Positions 9,307 to 18,143 are shown, counted from the first letter of the stretch. The stretch is 57,679 nucleotides of DNA from Anaerolineales bacterium (GCA_014379595.1 JACMLM010000072.1:1-57679); one strand, 5' to 3'. Notes: generated from the letters alone by a model not told the origin. Program-made: numbers and translations.

Positions 9307-10629
9307 TTACACTAACATTCTGACAGGATTTTCCAGAAACTCTGCCAGCTTTTGCATGAATTGTGCGGCTTCGGCTCCGTCGCTGACGCGATGGTCTACT
9401 GAAATAGTAGCTTTCATTCTCCAGCCCGGCTTGATCTGACCGTTATCTACAACAGGAACTTCTCTTGCAGAAGAGATTGCCAAAATCGCAGCTTCTGGCG
9501 GATTGATAATGGCAATGAAATCTTCAACATCATACATTCCTAAATTGGATGTAGAGAATGTTGAGCCATCTACATCATCAGGCTTGACCTTGCCCTCGCG
9601 GGCGCGACCAGCCATGGCTTTAACCTCGCTTGAAATTTGTCGCAGATGCTTTTGATCAGTGTCTTTGACGACGACAGTCATCAAGCCGCCAGGGACAGTG
9701 ACTGCCACGGCAACGTTGACATGTCCATATTGAATAACCTCAGTGCCTTTGATTGTTGCATTCAAATTGGGGAATTGACGTAAAGATAAAGCCACGCCTT
9801 TGAGAATAAAATCATTGACCGATACTTTTTCGTTATCAGGCAAATACGCATTGACCTGCTTGCGCATGTCCATCAGCGCGTCCATTTTGAATTCGTGAGT
9901 CACATAGAAATGTGGAATGGTTGTCTTGGATTCAACAAGTCTGCGGCCAATGGCTTGACGGAGTTTGGTTGTTTGAATGACTTTGTCTTCGACGGACAAT
10001 GGACTGTAGACTGTGGACGATGGAGCGGTCTGTGGTCTACTGTCTCCGGTCGTTAAAGCAGCTTCCACATCTTTGCGGACAACGCGTCCACCGGGGCCGG
10101 TGCCTTGTACATTAGATAAATCCACTTGATTATCTTTTGCAACTTTCTTTGCGAGGGGAGATGCCTTTACTTGACCATTACCACCAGAGGAGGTTTCAGG
10201 TGTAGCAGATGTTTGCGAAACAGGAGCAGGCTTTTCTTGAGTCTGAGGCGCAGATTTTTCATCCACTTTTACTTCTGTTTTAGCTTCAGTCTTGGGTGCG
10301 CTGTCTGCTGGCTTGGCATCATCCCCCTTTGCTTCGGCTTTAGTTTCAGTCTTAGGTGCGCTGTCTGCTGGCTTGGCATCCACTTTTTCACCTGCTGCAC
10401 CAACAACTGCAATCGGAGCATTGACAGGAACCATTGTGCCTTGTTCAACCATGTGCTGTAAAACAACGCCGCTTGCAGAAGATTCAACTTCTACGGTGGC
10501 TTTATCAGTTTCAATTTCAGCGAGCACGTCGCCTTTGTTGATATTCTCGCCAACTTGTTTCACCCAGCGGACGAGCAAACCCTCAGCCATATCAAAGCCG
10601 AGTTTGGGCATGGAAATTGTTTCAGCCAT
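9307..10629 (-). CDS. pdhC: Pyruvate dehydrogenase E2, dihydrolipoamide acetyltransferase
   Basis: Acetyltransferase core of the 2-oxoacid dehydrogenase complex that passes the acetyl group from lipoate to CoA. The 440 residues run as follows: lipoyl domain (1-80, lipoyl Lys43 in ETDKATVE), an Ala/Pro/Lys-rich linker (about 82-150), the E3/E1-binding domain (about 154-190, GTGPGGRVVRKDV) and the catalytic domain with the C-terminal DHRVSDG motif (His413, Asp417). The linker contains two near-identical copies of KPADSAPKTE 20 codons apart, from a 60-base duplication. The start overlaps the stop of the E1beta gene (TAATG). No lpd (E3) gene is present nearby. Confidence 0.94.
   Translation of the reverse strand: MAETISMPKLGFDMAEGLLVRWVKQVGENINKGDVLAEIETDKATVEVESSASGVVLQHMVEQGTMVPVNAPIAVVGAAGEKVDAKPADSAPKTETKAEAKGDDAKPADSAPKTEAKTEVKVDEKSAPQTQEKPAPVSQTSATPETSSGGNGQVKASPLAKKVAKDNQVDLSNVQGTGPGGRVVRKDVEAALTTGDSRPQTAPSSTVYSPLSVEDKVIQTTKLRQAIGRRLVESKTTIPHFYVTHEFKMDALMDMRKQVNAYLPDNEKVSVNDFILKGVALSLRQFPNLNATIKGTEVIQYGHVNVAVAVTVPGGLMTVVVKDTDQKHLRQISSEVKAMAGRAREGKVKPDDVDGSTFSTSNLGMYDVEDFIAIINPPEAAILAISSAREVPVVDNGQIKPGWRMKATISVDHRVSDGAEAAQFMQKLAEFLENPVRMLV
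10286..10380. repeat. 60-bp tandem duplication in the E2 linker
   Basis: The segment 10286-10320 recurs at 10346-10380 with one mismatch, a 60-base period. It expands the flexible Lys/Ala/Pro linker between the lipoyl and E3-binding domains by 20 codons without changing frame. Confidence 0.85.
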
Positions 10630-11603
10630 TATTTCAAAACCTCCTTTACAGCCGCGACGATATCAGCTACTTGCGGAAGTGCAGCTTGTTCGAGGGTACG
10701 ATTATATGGAAGTGGAACTTCTTTTTGCGCCACGCGGATAATGGGTGCATCAACATAATCAAATGCTTCTTCATAAATGCGGCTTACGATTTCACTGCCA
10801 ACGCCGTAAGACTTCCAGCCTTCTTCAACGACCACGGCGCGATTTGTTTTCTTAAATGATTCTATAACGGGTTCCATATCCAGCGGACGAAGTGTACGAA
10901 GATCGACAACTTCAACTTCGATTCCTTCTTTGGATAAATCCTCTGCAGCTTTCATCGAAAGCTCAAGACCTTTGCAATACGTGACGATGGTAACGTCTTT
11001 GCCTTCACGTTGTACTTTGGATTTTCCAATTGGGATGGTGAAATCACCTTCAGGCACTTCACCGCGGACTTGATACATGGTTGCATGTTCGAGGAAAAGC
11101 ACCGGATCATTCGACCTGATAGCTGATTTTAAAAGACCCTTGGCATCTTCCGGCGTCCCAGGCGACACAACCTTCAACCCAGGGAAATGTGCAAAGATTG
11201 CATCGGGAGTTTGTGAATGTGTTGCACCAAGCTGACGCCCACCGCCGCCGACTGCACGAATGACCAACGGCAGAGTGAACTGCCCGCCAAACATATAATG
11301 AAGTTTGGGTGCTTGATTAACAATGTAATCCATTGCGGAGAAACCAAAATTGATGGTCATCAATTCTGCAACGGGGCGTTGACCAACCATCGCTGCACCA
11401 ATTGCGCCGCCAATGATCGCATTTTCTGCGATAGGCGTATCTTTGATACGCGCCGCGCCGTATTTATCATAAAAGCCTTTGGTCACGGCATATGCGCCGC
11501 CCCAAACACCGACCTCTTCACCCATGATAAACACTTTGGGATCACGGTCCATTTCTTCCATAAGTGCTTGCGAGATTGCCTCGCGGATTGTAATTTTAGG
11601 CAT
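10629..11603 (-). CDS. pdhB: Pyruvate (2-oxoacid) dehydrogenase E1 beta subunit
   Basis: The beta chain of the thiamine-diphosphate-dependent E1 heterotetramer. At 324 residues it has the usual length, beginning with the typical ITIREAISQAL segment, then GEEVGVWGG near 28-36 and the DTPIAENAIIGGAIGAA region (about 55-71) that helps form the cofactor site. A C-terminal transketolase-like domain carries RTLRPLD. It lies between pdhA (19-base gap) and pdhC (one-base overlap). Pyruvate is the likely substrate, but branched-chain or acetoin dehydrogenase complexes look similar and cannot be excluded from sequence alone. Confidence 0.93.
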   Translation of the reverse strand: MPKITIREAISQALMEEMDRDPKVFIMGEEVGVWGGAYAVTKGFYDKYGAARIKDTPIAENAIIGGAIGAAMVGQRPVAELMTINFGFSAMDYIVNQAPKLHYMFGGQFTLPLVIRAVGGGGRQLGATHSQTPDAIFAHFPGLKVVSPGTPEDAKGLLKSAIRSNDPVLFLEHATMYQVRGEVPEGDFTIPIGKSKVQREGKDVTIVTYCKGLELSMKAAEDLSKEGIEVEVVDLRTLRPLDMEPVIESFKKTNRAVVVEEGWKSYGVGSEIVSRIYEEAFDYVDAPIIRVAQKEVPLPYNRTLEQAALPQVADIVAAVKEVLK

Positions 11604-11622
11604 AAGTTATTTCCAGCTCTCT

Positions 11623-12585
11623 TTATTCGGTATCCGCATAAATATTCTTAAATAAATCTTCCATCGCAGGCTCAGGAGAAGCCTCGGCAAATTCAACAGC
11701 CTTGACGATTTCCTCTTCTGCCTGTGTATCAATTTCATCAAGCGCTTTTGCAGTTGCAGTCTTCTTCTCGATCAACTGTTTGCGGAAAATACCAATCGGG
11801 TCGCTCTCTTCCCACTTCTTCACTTCTTCTTGCTTGCGATATCTTTCAGGGTCGCCCATCGAATGTCCACGGAAGCGATAGGTTGTGATTTCAAGCAAAT
11901 AAGGCTGGGAATTTTTGCGAACATAATCCAGCGCTTCTTTCGCGGCATCATAAACTTTCATTACATCCATGCCATCCACGCGGGAATTCTTCATGCCATA
12001 AGCTTCAGCTTTCAGATGGATCTCTGAAATCGCAGAAGCGCGTTCGACAGTCGTGCCCATGCCATATTGATTGTTCTCACAAACCCACAACACACGCAAG
12101 CCCCAGGTTTTGGCAATATTCAATGCCTCATGGAAATAGCCAATATTTGTGGCGCCTTCTCCAAACATGCAAATGGTTATATTGTCATTGCCCGCATACT
12201 GGTCACCAATTGCGAATCCTGAAGCAATGGGAAGGTGGCCGCCCACAATAGCATGTCCGCCCCACATATTCTTGGACGTATCTGCCATGTGCATGGATCC
12301 GCCTTTACCTTTGGACATGCCCGTTGACTTGCCAAGCAATTCCGCCATAATTTCATTGGCAGGTATGCCGCAATTCAATGCCACACCATGATCACGATAA
12401 GCGGTGATCACACGGTCACGCGGCTCACGTGCGGCGATCAAACCTGTGCTAACGGCTTCCTGCCCAATATACAGGTGCATGAAGCCGCCGATCTTGCCCT
12501 GCTGATACAGTTCCGCGCCTCGTTCTTCCAGCCTGCGGATCAGCACCATCTGATGATACAGATCAATTTGTTGTTCTTTCTTCAT
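11623..12585 (-). CDS. pdhA: Pyruvate (2-oxoacid) dehydrogenase E1 alpha subunit
   Basis: Thiamine-diphosphate-binding alpha chain of E1, about 320 residues. The cofactor/Mg site is the GEGATNIGYFHEA segment followed by ENNQYGMGT, so Glu replaces the Asp of the usual GDG. The regulatory-loop-like region YRFRGHSMGDPERYR is conserved. The ATG at 12585 is preferred over an in-frame GTG ten codons upstream because family members begin near KKEQ and a GGAG lies about 11 bases before it. It is first in the leftward operon pdhA-pdhB-pdhC, preceded by an extended -10 promoter and a palindrome at 12656-12680. Confidence 0.93.
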   Translation of the reverse strand: MKKEQQIDLYHQMVLIRRLEERGAELYQQGKIGGFMHLYIGQEAVSTGLIAAREPRDRVITAYRDHGVALNCGIPANEIMAELLGKSTGMSKGKGGSMHMADTSKNMWGGHAIVGGHLPIASGFAIGDQYAGNDNITICMFGEGATNIGYFHEALNIAKTWGLRVLWVCENNQYGMGTTVERASAISEIHLKAEAYGMKNSRVDGMDVMKVYDAAKEALDYVRKNSQPYLLEITTYRFRGHSMGDPERYRKQEEVKKWEESDPIGIFRKQLIEKKTATAKALDEIDTQAEEEIVKAVEFAEASPEPAMEDLFKNIYADTE

Positions 12586-12655
12586 TATATGGAGACTCCG
12601 ATAATATAGTTGCACGCCCTAAGGCGAAGCATAATTAATTTTTACTCTTGGAAAA

Positions 12656-12680
12656 TAACACCAAAAACCTATTGGTGTTA
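12656..12680. promoter_or_regulatory. Palindrome in the pdhA leader, candidate operator
   Basis: A perfect 9-bp inverted repeat (TAACACCAA at 12656-12664, TTGGTGTTA at 12672-12680) is separated by 7 bases. It lies just downstream of the predicted pdhA start site. It could bind a dimeric regulator or form an RNA hairpin. There is no T-tract, so it is not a typical terminator. Confidence 0.5.
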
Positions 12681-12703
12681 AGAATTCCTTGATCGAATCG
12701 GAG

Positions 12704-12712
12704 ATTATATCA
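12704..12712 (-). promoter_or_regulatory. Extended -10 promoter for the pdh operon
   Basis: On the minus strand the sequence reads TGATATAAT, a TATAAT box with the TGn extension. The best -35 candidate (TTGAAA) is 20 bases upstream, so the extended -10 probably carries recognition. The expected start site is near 12697. Confidence 0.6.
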
Positions 12713-12768
12713 GAGAAAAATGTTCATATTTTCAACCATGGGATTTTTAAAATAGTTATATAAAAACA

Positions 12769-12796
12769 TTGACTCTATATTCATCTATGCTATAAA
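12769..12796 (+). promoter_or_regulatory. Promoter of the small membrane protein gene
   Basis: TTGACT (12769-12774), a 16-base spacer and TATAAA (12791-12796). The predicted start near 12803 falls inside an 11-bp inverted repeat at 12795-12823. Confidence 0.65.
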
Positions 12797-12823
12797 TATA
12801 TTGATTCGCCAGATCAATATATT
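12795..12823. promoter_or_regulatory. Inverted repeat over the transcription start, candidate operator
   Basis: AATATATTGAT and its exact complement ATCAATATATT flank a 7-base centre. The position, overlapping the -10 end and predicted +1, is that of a repressor site. The proteins in this window do not include an obvious dedicated regulator. Confidence 0.5.
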
Positions 12824-12845
12824 ATTAATATCAAGGAGAATGATC

Positions 12846-13016
12846 ATGAAACTTACCCCGCCCAAGGAAATTACTTTCGGAATTGCAGTCGTATTAGGTT
12901 TGCTCGGTTTATTCAGCTTTCTCGGTGTTTTTACTCTACTCCCCATCGAAGCCTTTTGGCTTTTATTCATCGGCTTTGCTTTATTAGTAGTTGCCCTTTT
13001 GGTCAAGGGTCTCTAA
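12846..13016 (+). CDS. Small two-helix membrane protein
   Basis: A 56-residue hydrophobic protein with a short polar start (KLTPPKE) and two transmembrane helices separated by a turn near Pro. The ATG at 12846 is chosen because AAGGAG (12833-12838) is 7 bases upstream; an ATG six bases earlier would be too close. It is monocistronic, with its own promoter and a strong terminator. No known family is recognised. The presence of a promoter, ribosome site, palindrome and terminator argues that it is real. Confidence 0.75.
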   Translation: MKLTPPKEITFGIAVVLGLLGLFSFLGVFTLLPIEAFWLLFIGFALLVVALLVKGL

Positions 13017-13039
13017 GAATTATTCACTGGCGAATTAAC

Positions 13040-13066
13040 AACTCCCCGCGGCCGACGCGGGGAGTT
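13040..13066 (+). terminator. Rho-independent terminator after the small membrane protein gene
   Basis: A GC-rich 11-bp stem (13040-13050 with 13056-13066) has a five-base loop, followed by CCTTTT. Confidence 0.85.
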
Positions 13067-13101
13067 CCTTTTAAGATGAAATCTTAAGATAAAATAAAAA
13101 T

Positions 13102-14238
13102 ATGAATTGGCTTACTGGTGGACCCCAAGGGGAAGCAAAAAAGCTCATCGCTCAACTTGCAGATTCCAGTAAGCGTGACGTCGTTGCACAAAGTCTGATC
13201 AAGATGGGAGATGAAGCTGTGCCATTGTTGATCGATGCGCTTCAGACTCAAGACTTGAACTTGCTTCTGTACTACCAACAGATTCTTGCCCGAATCCCAT
13301 CTGCAACTCCCGCACTAACAAAAGCTCTTTCTACAGCACATCCACTTATCCGTGGACGTATAGCAGAAGTATTTGCTATTAACAAAGATAAATCTGCCAT
13401 TCCAGCTTTGCTTGAGGCGTTGAACGGTGAGTACTTTACTGTTCGTTCACGCGCCGCACTGGCGTTAGGAAATATCGGTGATGAGCGTGTCATTCCTGAT
13501 CTTTTACCTCTATTAAAAGATAAAGAAGTTGAAGTCCGTATTGCCGCATGTACTGCACTTGGTAAATTTAATGATCCTTCTACATTTGACGATATTACGA
13601 ATGTATTACTCGATGACACGATGATCGAAGTCCGTCAATCTGCGGCACGCGCATTAGGCGATACAAAACATCCAGCTGCGATCCCACTTTTGATGGAAGC
13701 GCTGCGCGATTCATTTTGGTGGTTTGAGCGTGAACAATCTGCAAAAGAATTATTAACTGCCATTGAAAAAATGGGAGTTGGAGTTGTTGAACCATTGATC
13801 GAAGCACTTGGTGACAAGGAAGGAACAGTCCGCAAATTTGCTGCGACTGTTTTAGGAAATCTAGGCGACATCCGCGCTATAGAAGAGCTAGGTATGACAC
13901 TTTATGATCTGCATCATGAAGTCAGCCGAGCAGCAGCAGATGCGTTAACAAAGTTTGGCTCAAGATCAGTAGATATACTGCTCGAAGCGCTAAGTCATCC
14001 AGAAGCAGGAATTCGTGAATGTGCGATCAATGCGTTGGGAAAAATTCAAGATGTGCGCGTGGCTCCCGCGTTAATTGAAATGCTTCATGATCCTGAAAGA
14101 ATTGTCAAAAAACAAGCCATGCAGTCGCTTGGTGAATTGCGTGATCAACGTGCATTACCAGTATTACAGGAAATTGCATCCAACCGAGCAGACAGGGAAT
14201 TATCTGCATTTGCAAAACAGGTGATTAAGAATATGTAG
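13102..14238 (+). CDS. HEAT-repeat protein (PBS-lyase-type repeats)
   Basis: A 378-residue all-helical repeat protein. About ten units of 30-32 residues are visible, with recurring motifs such as VRSRAALALGNIGDERVIPDLLPLL, AVRxxAAxALGxL and DPERIVKKQA. Such scaffolds mediate protein-protein contacts or accompany phycobilin-lyase-like activities; no catalytic residues are recognisable. A TAAAAT box at 13090-13095 lies six bases before the ATG and no Shine-Dalgarno sequence is present, suggesting a leaderless mRNA. It is followed closely by a membrane protein gene that does have a ribosome site. Confidence 0.88.
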   Translation: MNWLTGGPQGEAKKLIAQLADSSKRDVVAQSLIKMGDEAVPLLIDALQTQDLNLLLYYQQILARIPSATPALTKALSTAHPLIRGRIAEVFAINKDKSAIPALLEALNGEYFTVRSRAALALGNIGDERVIPDLLPLLKDKEVEVRIAACTALGKFNDPSTFDDITNVLLDDTMIEVRQSAARALGDTKHPAAIPLLMEALRDSFWWFEREQSAKELLTAIEKMGVGVVEPLIEALGDKEGTVRKFAATVLGNLGDIRAIEELGMTLYDLHHEVSRAAADALTKFGSRSVDILLEALSHPEAGIRECAINALGKIQDVRVAPALIEMLHDPERIVKKQAMQSLGELRDQRALPVLQEIASNRADRELSAFAKQVIKNM

Positions 14239-14252
14239 TTAAGGAGTTGATC

Positions 14253-14948
14253 ATGAGTCGTATTCACTCCCTTTTAGCTGTTCAATCTTTGGTAGCAATT
14301 CTGGTTTCTATTAATCGCCTTGGTACTTGGACTTTAGGTTATGTACTGCCGAATGAATTTCTCCGCTGGGTGGATCTTAATAACATGCTTGTTCTGCCAT
14401 TGATCAGCCTCGTGGCATTTTATCTCCTCAAGAAAACAATTGAATATGACTCGCCTGCTCGCGATAGCCGTGCACATCTCGCGATCAACCTTACTTTTAT
14501 CATTGGCATTTATCTGCTTGCAGCTGGATATGGTGATCATGAAGTGACAAATTACCTTCATCATAGATTTTGTCTTGAAGATTCTTCAAGTGATCTATGC
14601 CGCATCGTAATCTTTAACGACGATGAGTTTTCACATTGGATATTTTTTGCAGGTTTTATTATGATGAACGCGGCTTTGCTGTTTTTGCAAAACTTATTTC
14701 CATATAGAAGCGAATTATCCAAAACAGATATTGGTTTTCTTATTTTCAACTCCATCTTTCTCGGGGCAGGGATTTTTGCAAATCTCGGTTTTGAAGAAAT
14801 AGGCTTAGATTTATATGTAATTGTCTTGCTTTCAGTTCTTTCAGTTTATTTTCTATATAAACGAGGAAAGCAGCCATTGTTCATTTATTACACTGCAGCG
14901 AATTTGCTTGGTTTGGTTGGCAGCTTGATCGCGCAAGCGTTCAGGTAA
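14253..14948 (+). CDS. Polytopic membrane protein of unknown function
   Basis: A 231-residue protein with about six or seven hydrophobic segments, a Leu/Ile/Phe-rich composition and one acidic/His/Cys-rich extracytoplasmic-looking loop (about 95-125, containing GDHEVTNYLHHRFC). The ATG at 14253 has AAGGAG six bases upstream (14241-14246) and is preferred to a TTG at 14247 lying in the ribosome site. It lies 14 bases after the HEAT-repeat gene and probably shares its transcript. I recognise no family. Confidence 0.75.
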   Translation: MSRIHSLLAVQSLVAILVSINRLGTWTLGYVLPNEFLRWVDLNNMLVLPLISLVAFYLLKKTIEYDSPARDSRAHLAINLTFIIGIYLLAAGYGDHEVTNYLHHRFCLEDSSSDLCRIVIFNDDEFSHWIFFAGFIMMNAALLFLQNLFPYRSELSKTDIGFLIFNSIFLGAGIFANLGFEEIGLDLYVIVLLSVLSVYFLYKRGKQPLFIYYTAANLLGLVGSLIAQAFR

Positions 14949-14949
14949 T

Positions 14950-15867
14950 TTATATTCCAAGCAGTTTTGAAATGGCTGGTGCAATTCCTGTAAGATCATG
15001 AATGTCTTTTTTGAATTCACTTCTTATATTTTTATCCCCAAATAATAAGAACGGCACAGGTGCAGCTGTATGTTTACGGGTGGATAGATCTTCCATGTTG
15101 CCGTGATCAGATGTAAGCAGAATGAGACCCTCTTCATTCTGCCAGGTTTCAAGTAAGCCTTTTAACACACTGTCGAATACTTCCAGCTGACTGATTGCTG
15201 ATTCCATATCTTGTTTGTGGCCCGCATAATCGCTGGCCCAATATTCAAAGAATGAAAAATCATATTGCTTTGCTAGTTCTGCGAGTTTAATCCCCGCTGT
15301 GTGAGCGTCAAATAACGGCGCGTTGGGAAAGCCAAGAAAACTATGCCAGCCTTCGCCAGTGAAATCTGCGGAGAGGGCGTGGCCTTCGTAATAATCTTTA
15401 TCTGTGAAAAGCGGAGGGCCAGCATTTGTAAGTGCGAGGGGGATGGCAGAGTATAAGCGCTTGCCTGAATCAATTCCATCGAAATATCGCGGGGGATAGG
15501 CATTAAGCAGTGCAGTTTTTTTATTTGCTTTAATTGTCTTTGAAAAAATAGTTCTTTCATCAAGATAGTGAGCAACTTCGGGGTTTGGTTTCGGACCGTA
15601 GTGATATCCCAATTCTGCGGGGATGTTGATTCCTGTCAACAAAACAGATTGCCCCGTTGCAGATTGAGGTAAACCTTTGACTCCAAGGTTTGCATCTACT
15701 GCGAGCAGTGAAACAAGCTCGCCTTCAAATGGGGCAGTATTATAGATAAGAGTCTGCCCGCCTAACAAAGATTCTAAATAAGGCATCTTCGCGCGTGCGA
15801 ATGGATTCTTTTCAGGGTCGTTTTCTCCCAGTCCGATGCCGTCAAGGAAGAGAAAGAGAATCTTCAT
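14950..15867 (-). CDS. Alkaline-phosphatase-superfamily metalloenzyme (phosphoglycerate mutase-like)
   Basis: A 305-residue member of the metalloenzyme superfamily that includes cofactor-independent phosphoglycerate mutase and phosphopentomutase. The N-terminal metal/nucleophile strand FLFLDGIGLG contains Asp9. The C-terminal metal-ligand segments are LLTSDHGNMEDLS and KHTAAPVPFLLFG. A central stretch ASDYAGHKQDME gives further His/Asp ligands. It is shorter than true iPGM and lacks its full insertion domain, so the substrate is uncertain; a phosphatase or sulfatase-like activity is possible. Its stop lies two bases from the convergent membrane protein gene. Confidence 0.8.
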   Translation of the reverse strand: MKILFLFLDGIGLGENDPEKNPFARAKMPYLESLLGGQTLIYNTAPFEGELVSLLAVDANLGVKGLPQSATGQSVLLTGINIPAELGYHYGPKPNPEVAHYLDERTIFSKTIKANKKTALLNAYPPRYFDGIDSGKRLYSAIPLALTNAGPPLFTDKDYYEGHALSADFTGEGWHSFLGFPNAPLFDAHTAGIKLAELAKQYDFSFFEYWASDYAGHKQDMESAISQLEVFDSVLKGLLETWQNEEGLILLTSDHGNMEDLSTRKHTAAPVPFLLFGDKNIRSEFKKDIHDLTGIAPAISKLLGI

Positions 15868-15952
15868 ATGGATGATTGAAAATGTGTGGGTTAAAAGAAT
15901 GCTGATCGAGACTTGAGTAGGTTTCAGTTTAGGAATGAGGCGGGGTTTTTGC

Positions 15953-15981
15953 TTGTCAATTCAATTAAGTTCTTTTACAAT
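15953..15981 (+). promoter_or_regulatory. Promoter of the EF-G-like gene
   Basis: TTGTCA (15953-15958), a 17-base spacer and TACAAT (15976-15981). The start is expected near 15988, giving a leader of about 75 bases. The rest of the 15868-16061 gap shows only a weak GCCCA/TGGGC hairpin. Confidence 0.6.
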
Positions 15982-16061
15982 CACGCAACCAGCCCACGGG
16001 CTTTGCTTGGGCAGGATAAAGAACTGCTTTACATCCTACAACTTAAGGAAGGGCTTTTTCA

Positions 16062-18143
16062 ATGAAAGAGTATACCACCGAGTTTCTTCGCAACATTGCG
16101 CTGGTTTCGCATGGCGGCGCGGGGAAGACAATGTTGGCGGAGGCGTTCCTACATGCAACGAAGGCAATAACCAGGCAGGGGAAGATTGATGATGGAACGA
16201 CGGCTTCAGATTATGATGATGAGGAACACCGTCGTAGGATTTCGATTTATTCAAGTGTAATTCCCATTGAGCACCGTGATCATAAAATAAATATTATTGA
16301 TGCGCCAGGCTACACTGATTTTGTGGGCGAGACCATTTCTGCCCTGAGTGTTGCTGATGGCGCGATTATTTTAATAGATGCAGTGGGGGGCATAGAAGTT
16401 GGAACAGAACTTGCGTGGCGATACGCAGATGAATTTAACCTTCCACGTTTTTTTGTTATTAATAAAATGGATCGCGACAATGCAAATTTTGAAGATGCAT
16501 ATCTTGCGATTGAAGCCTTTGTCAAAGCCCATGGAAAGCGCGCGATCAAAGTTCACTTGCCGATCGGTGAGAAGGCTGGGTTCAAAGGTGTGGTGGATAT
16601 CATCGGTATGAAAGCTTATATGGGAGATGGCAATACAACTGCAGAGATTCCAGTGGATTTACAAGAAGCGGCGGAAAAAGCCCACTTTGCGCTTGTAGAA
16701 GCGGCGGCTGAAGGGGAAGACGAATTGATGGAAAAATATTTGGAGAACGGTTCTCTCTCAGACGAAGAAATGGTACGCGGACTTGAAGATGTAGTCTACG
16801 CTGGAGAATTCGTCCCCGTGTTCTGTTCAGCTGGTGGACATGAAGTGGGTGCGATAGCATTGCTCAATGACATCATTGACCTTATGCCTTCGCCATTAAA
16901 TGCTCCCAAGCGCGTTGCACAAGGTAAGAACGGGGAAGAGGAATTGAAACCTTCTGATGCTCAACCGTTGGCTGCCTATGTTTGGAAGACATCGGCTGAT
17001 CCGTTTGTGGGGAAGATGACATACTTCCGCGTTTTCTCTGGCTCTCTTCAAGCAGATGGGCATGTATGGAATCAAAAGAAAAATGCAGATGAACGTGTCT
17101 CTGGTTTGCATTTTCAACGCGGCAAAGAAGCAATCTCAGCAAAGATTATTCATGCAGGGGATATTGCAGTTGTTTCCAAATTAACTGTAACTTCAACGGG
17201 CGATACGTTATGTGATAAAGGTCATCCGCTCACAATTGAAAAGCCAAAATTCCCTGCTGCTTTATATAGAGTAGCGGTTACTCCAAAGACACAAGCTGAC
17301 GCCGCGAAGATTTCGCCAACCCTCACGCGTTTGTGTGAAGAAGATATGACCCTCATCTGGGTGAATGATCACATTACACACGAAACCATTTTGCAAGGTA
17401 TGGGCGATCAGCACATTGATGTGGCTTTGCACCGAGCTCAAAACAAATTCCAGGTGGGGCTTGCCACACATGAACCGCGCATCCCATATCGTGAAGGGAT
17501 CACGCGCAAAGCCAGTGGACAATATCGTCACAAAAAACAAAGCGGCGGCTCAGGTCAATTTGGTGAGGTGCATTTGCGGATCGAGCCACTGCCATCTGCT
17601 GATTTTGAATTTGCAGATGAACTGGTTGGTATGAATTTGTCCAAGTCTTATTTGCCTCCCATTGAAAAAGGTATTAAGGCCACCATGGAACGCGGTGCCT
17701 TTGCAGGCTACCCAATGAGCAATGTAAAAGTCATTGTCTATGATGGTAAGGAACATGAAGTAGATTCCAAGCCTCTCGCTTTTGAAATTGCAGGGCGCGA
17801 AGCCTTCAAGCTTGCTGTGCATGATGCAGGTCCTGTGTTGTTTGAGCCGATCATGAATGTCCGTGTTACGGTCCCAGATACAAATATGGGCGATGTAATG
17901 AGTGATCTCAATACCCGCCGAGGCCGCGTGCAAGGCACAGACTCAGATCGTGGCAATACTGTTATCGTGGCGCATGTGCCCATGTCTGAGATGACCCGCT
18001 ACACCACGCAGCTTCGCTCCATTACAGGTGGGCGTGGTTACTTCGCAATGGAATTTGACCACTACGATACAGTTCCCACTCATGTTGCCAGCACGATCAT
18101 TGACGCTCATAAAAAGGAAATGGAAGCAAAGAAGGAAGAGTAA
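16062..18143 (+). CDS. fusA2: Elongation factor G-like GTPase (EF-G2 type)
   Basis: A 693-residue translational GTPase paralogous to the canonical EF-G at the right end of the window. G1 is SHGGAGKT near residues 15-22 (canonical EF-G has AHIDAGKT), G3 is DAPGYTDF and G4 is NKMD. Switch I reads DYDDEEHRRRISI where the canonical factor has [16 protein letters not shown] domains II-V follow, including the C-terminal GGRGYFAMEFDHYD region. This pattern matches the EF-G-2 group, found alongside true EF-G in many bacteria and thought to act in stress or slow growth. AAGGAAGG precedes the ATG. It is monocistronic with its own promoter and terminator. Confidence 0.9.
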   Translation: MKEYTTEFLRNIALVSHGGAGKTMLAEAFLHATKAITRQGKIDDGTTASDYDDEEHRRRISIYSSVIPIEHRDHKINIIDAPGYTDFVGETISALSVADGAIILIDAVGGIEVGTELAWRYADEFNLPRFFVINKMDRDNANFEDAYLAIEAFVKAHGKRAIKVHLPIGEKAGFKGVVDIIGMKAYMGDGNTTAEIPVDLQEAAEKAHFALVEAAAEGEDELMEKYLENGSLSDEEMVRGLEDVVYAGEFVPVFCSAGGHEVGAIALLNDIIDLMPSPLNAPKRVAQGKNGEEELKPSDAQPLAAYVWKTSADPFVGKMTYFRVFSGSLQADGHVWNQKKNADERVSGLHFQRGKEAISAKIIHAGDIAVVSKLTVTSTGDTLCDKGHPLTIEKPKFPAALYRVAVTPKTQADAAKISPTLTRLCEEDMTLIWVNDHITHETILQGMGDQHIDVALHRAQNKFQVGLATHEPRIPYREGITRKASGQYRHKKQSGGSGQFGEVHLRIEPLPSADFEFADELVGMNLSKSYLPPIEKGIKATMERGAFAGYPMSNVKVIVYDGKEHEVDSKPLAFEIAGREAFKLAVHDAGPVLFEPIMNVRVTVPDTNMGDVMSDLNTRRGRVQGTDSDRGNTVIVAHVPMSEMTRYTTQLRSITGGRGYFAMEFDHYDTVPTHVASTIIDAHKKEMEAKKEE

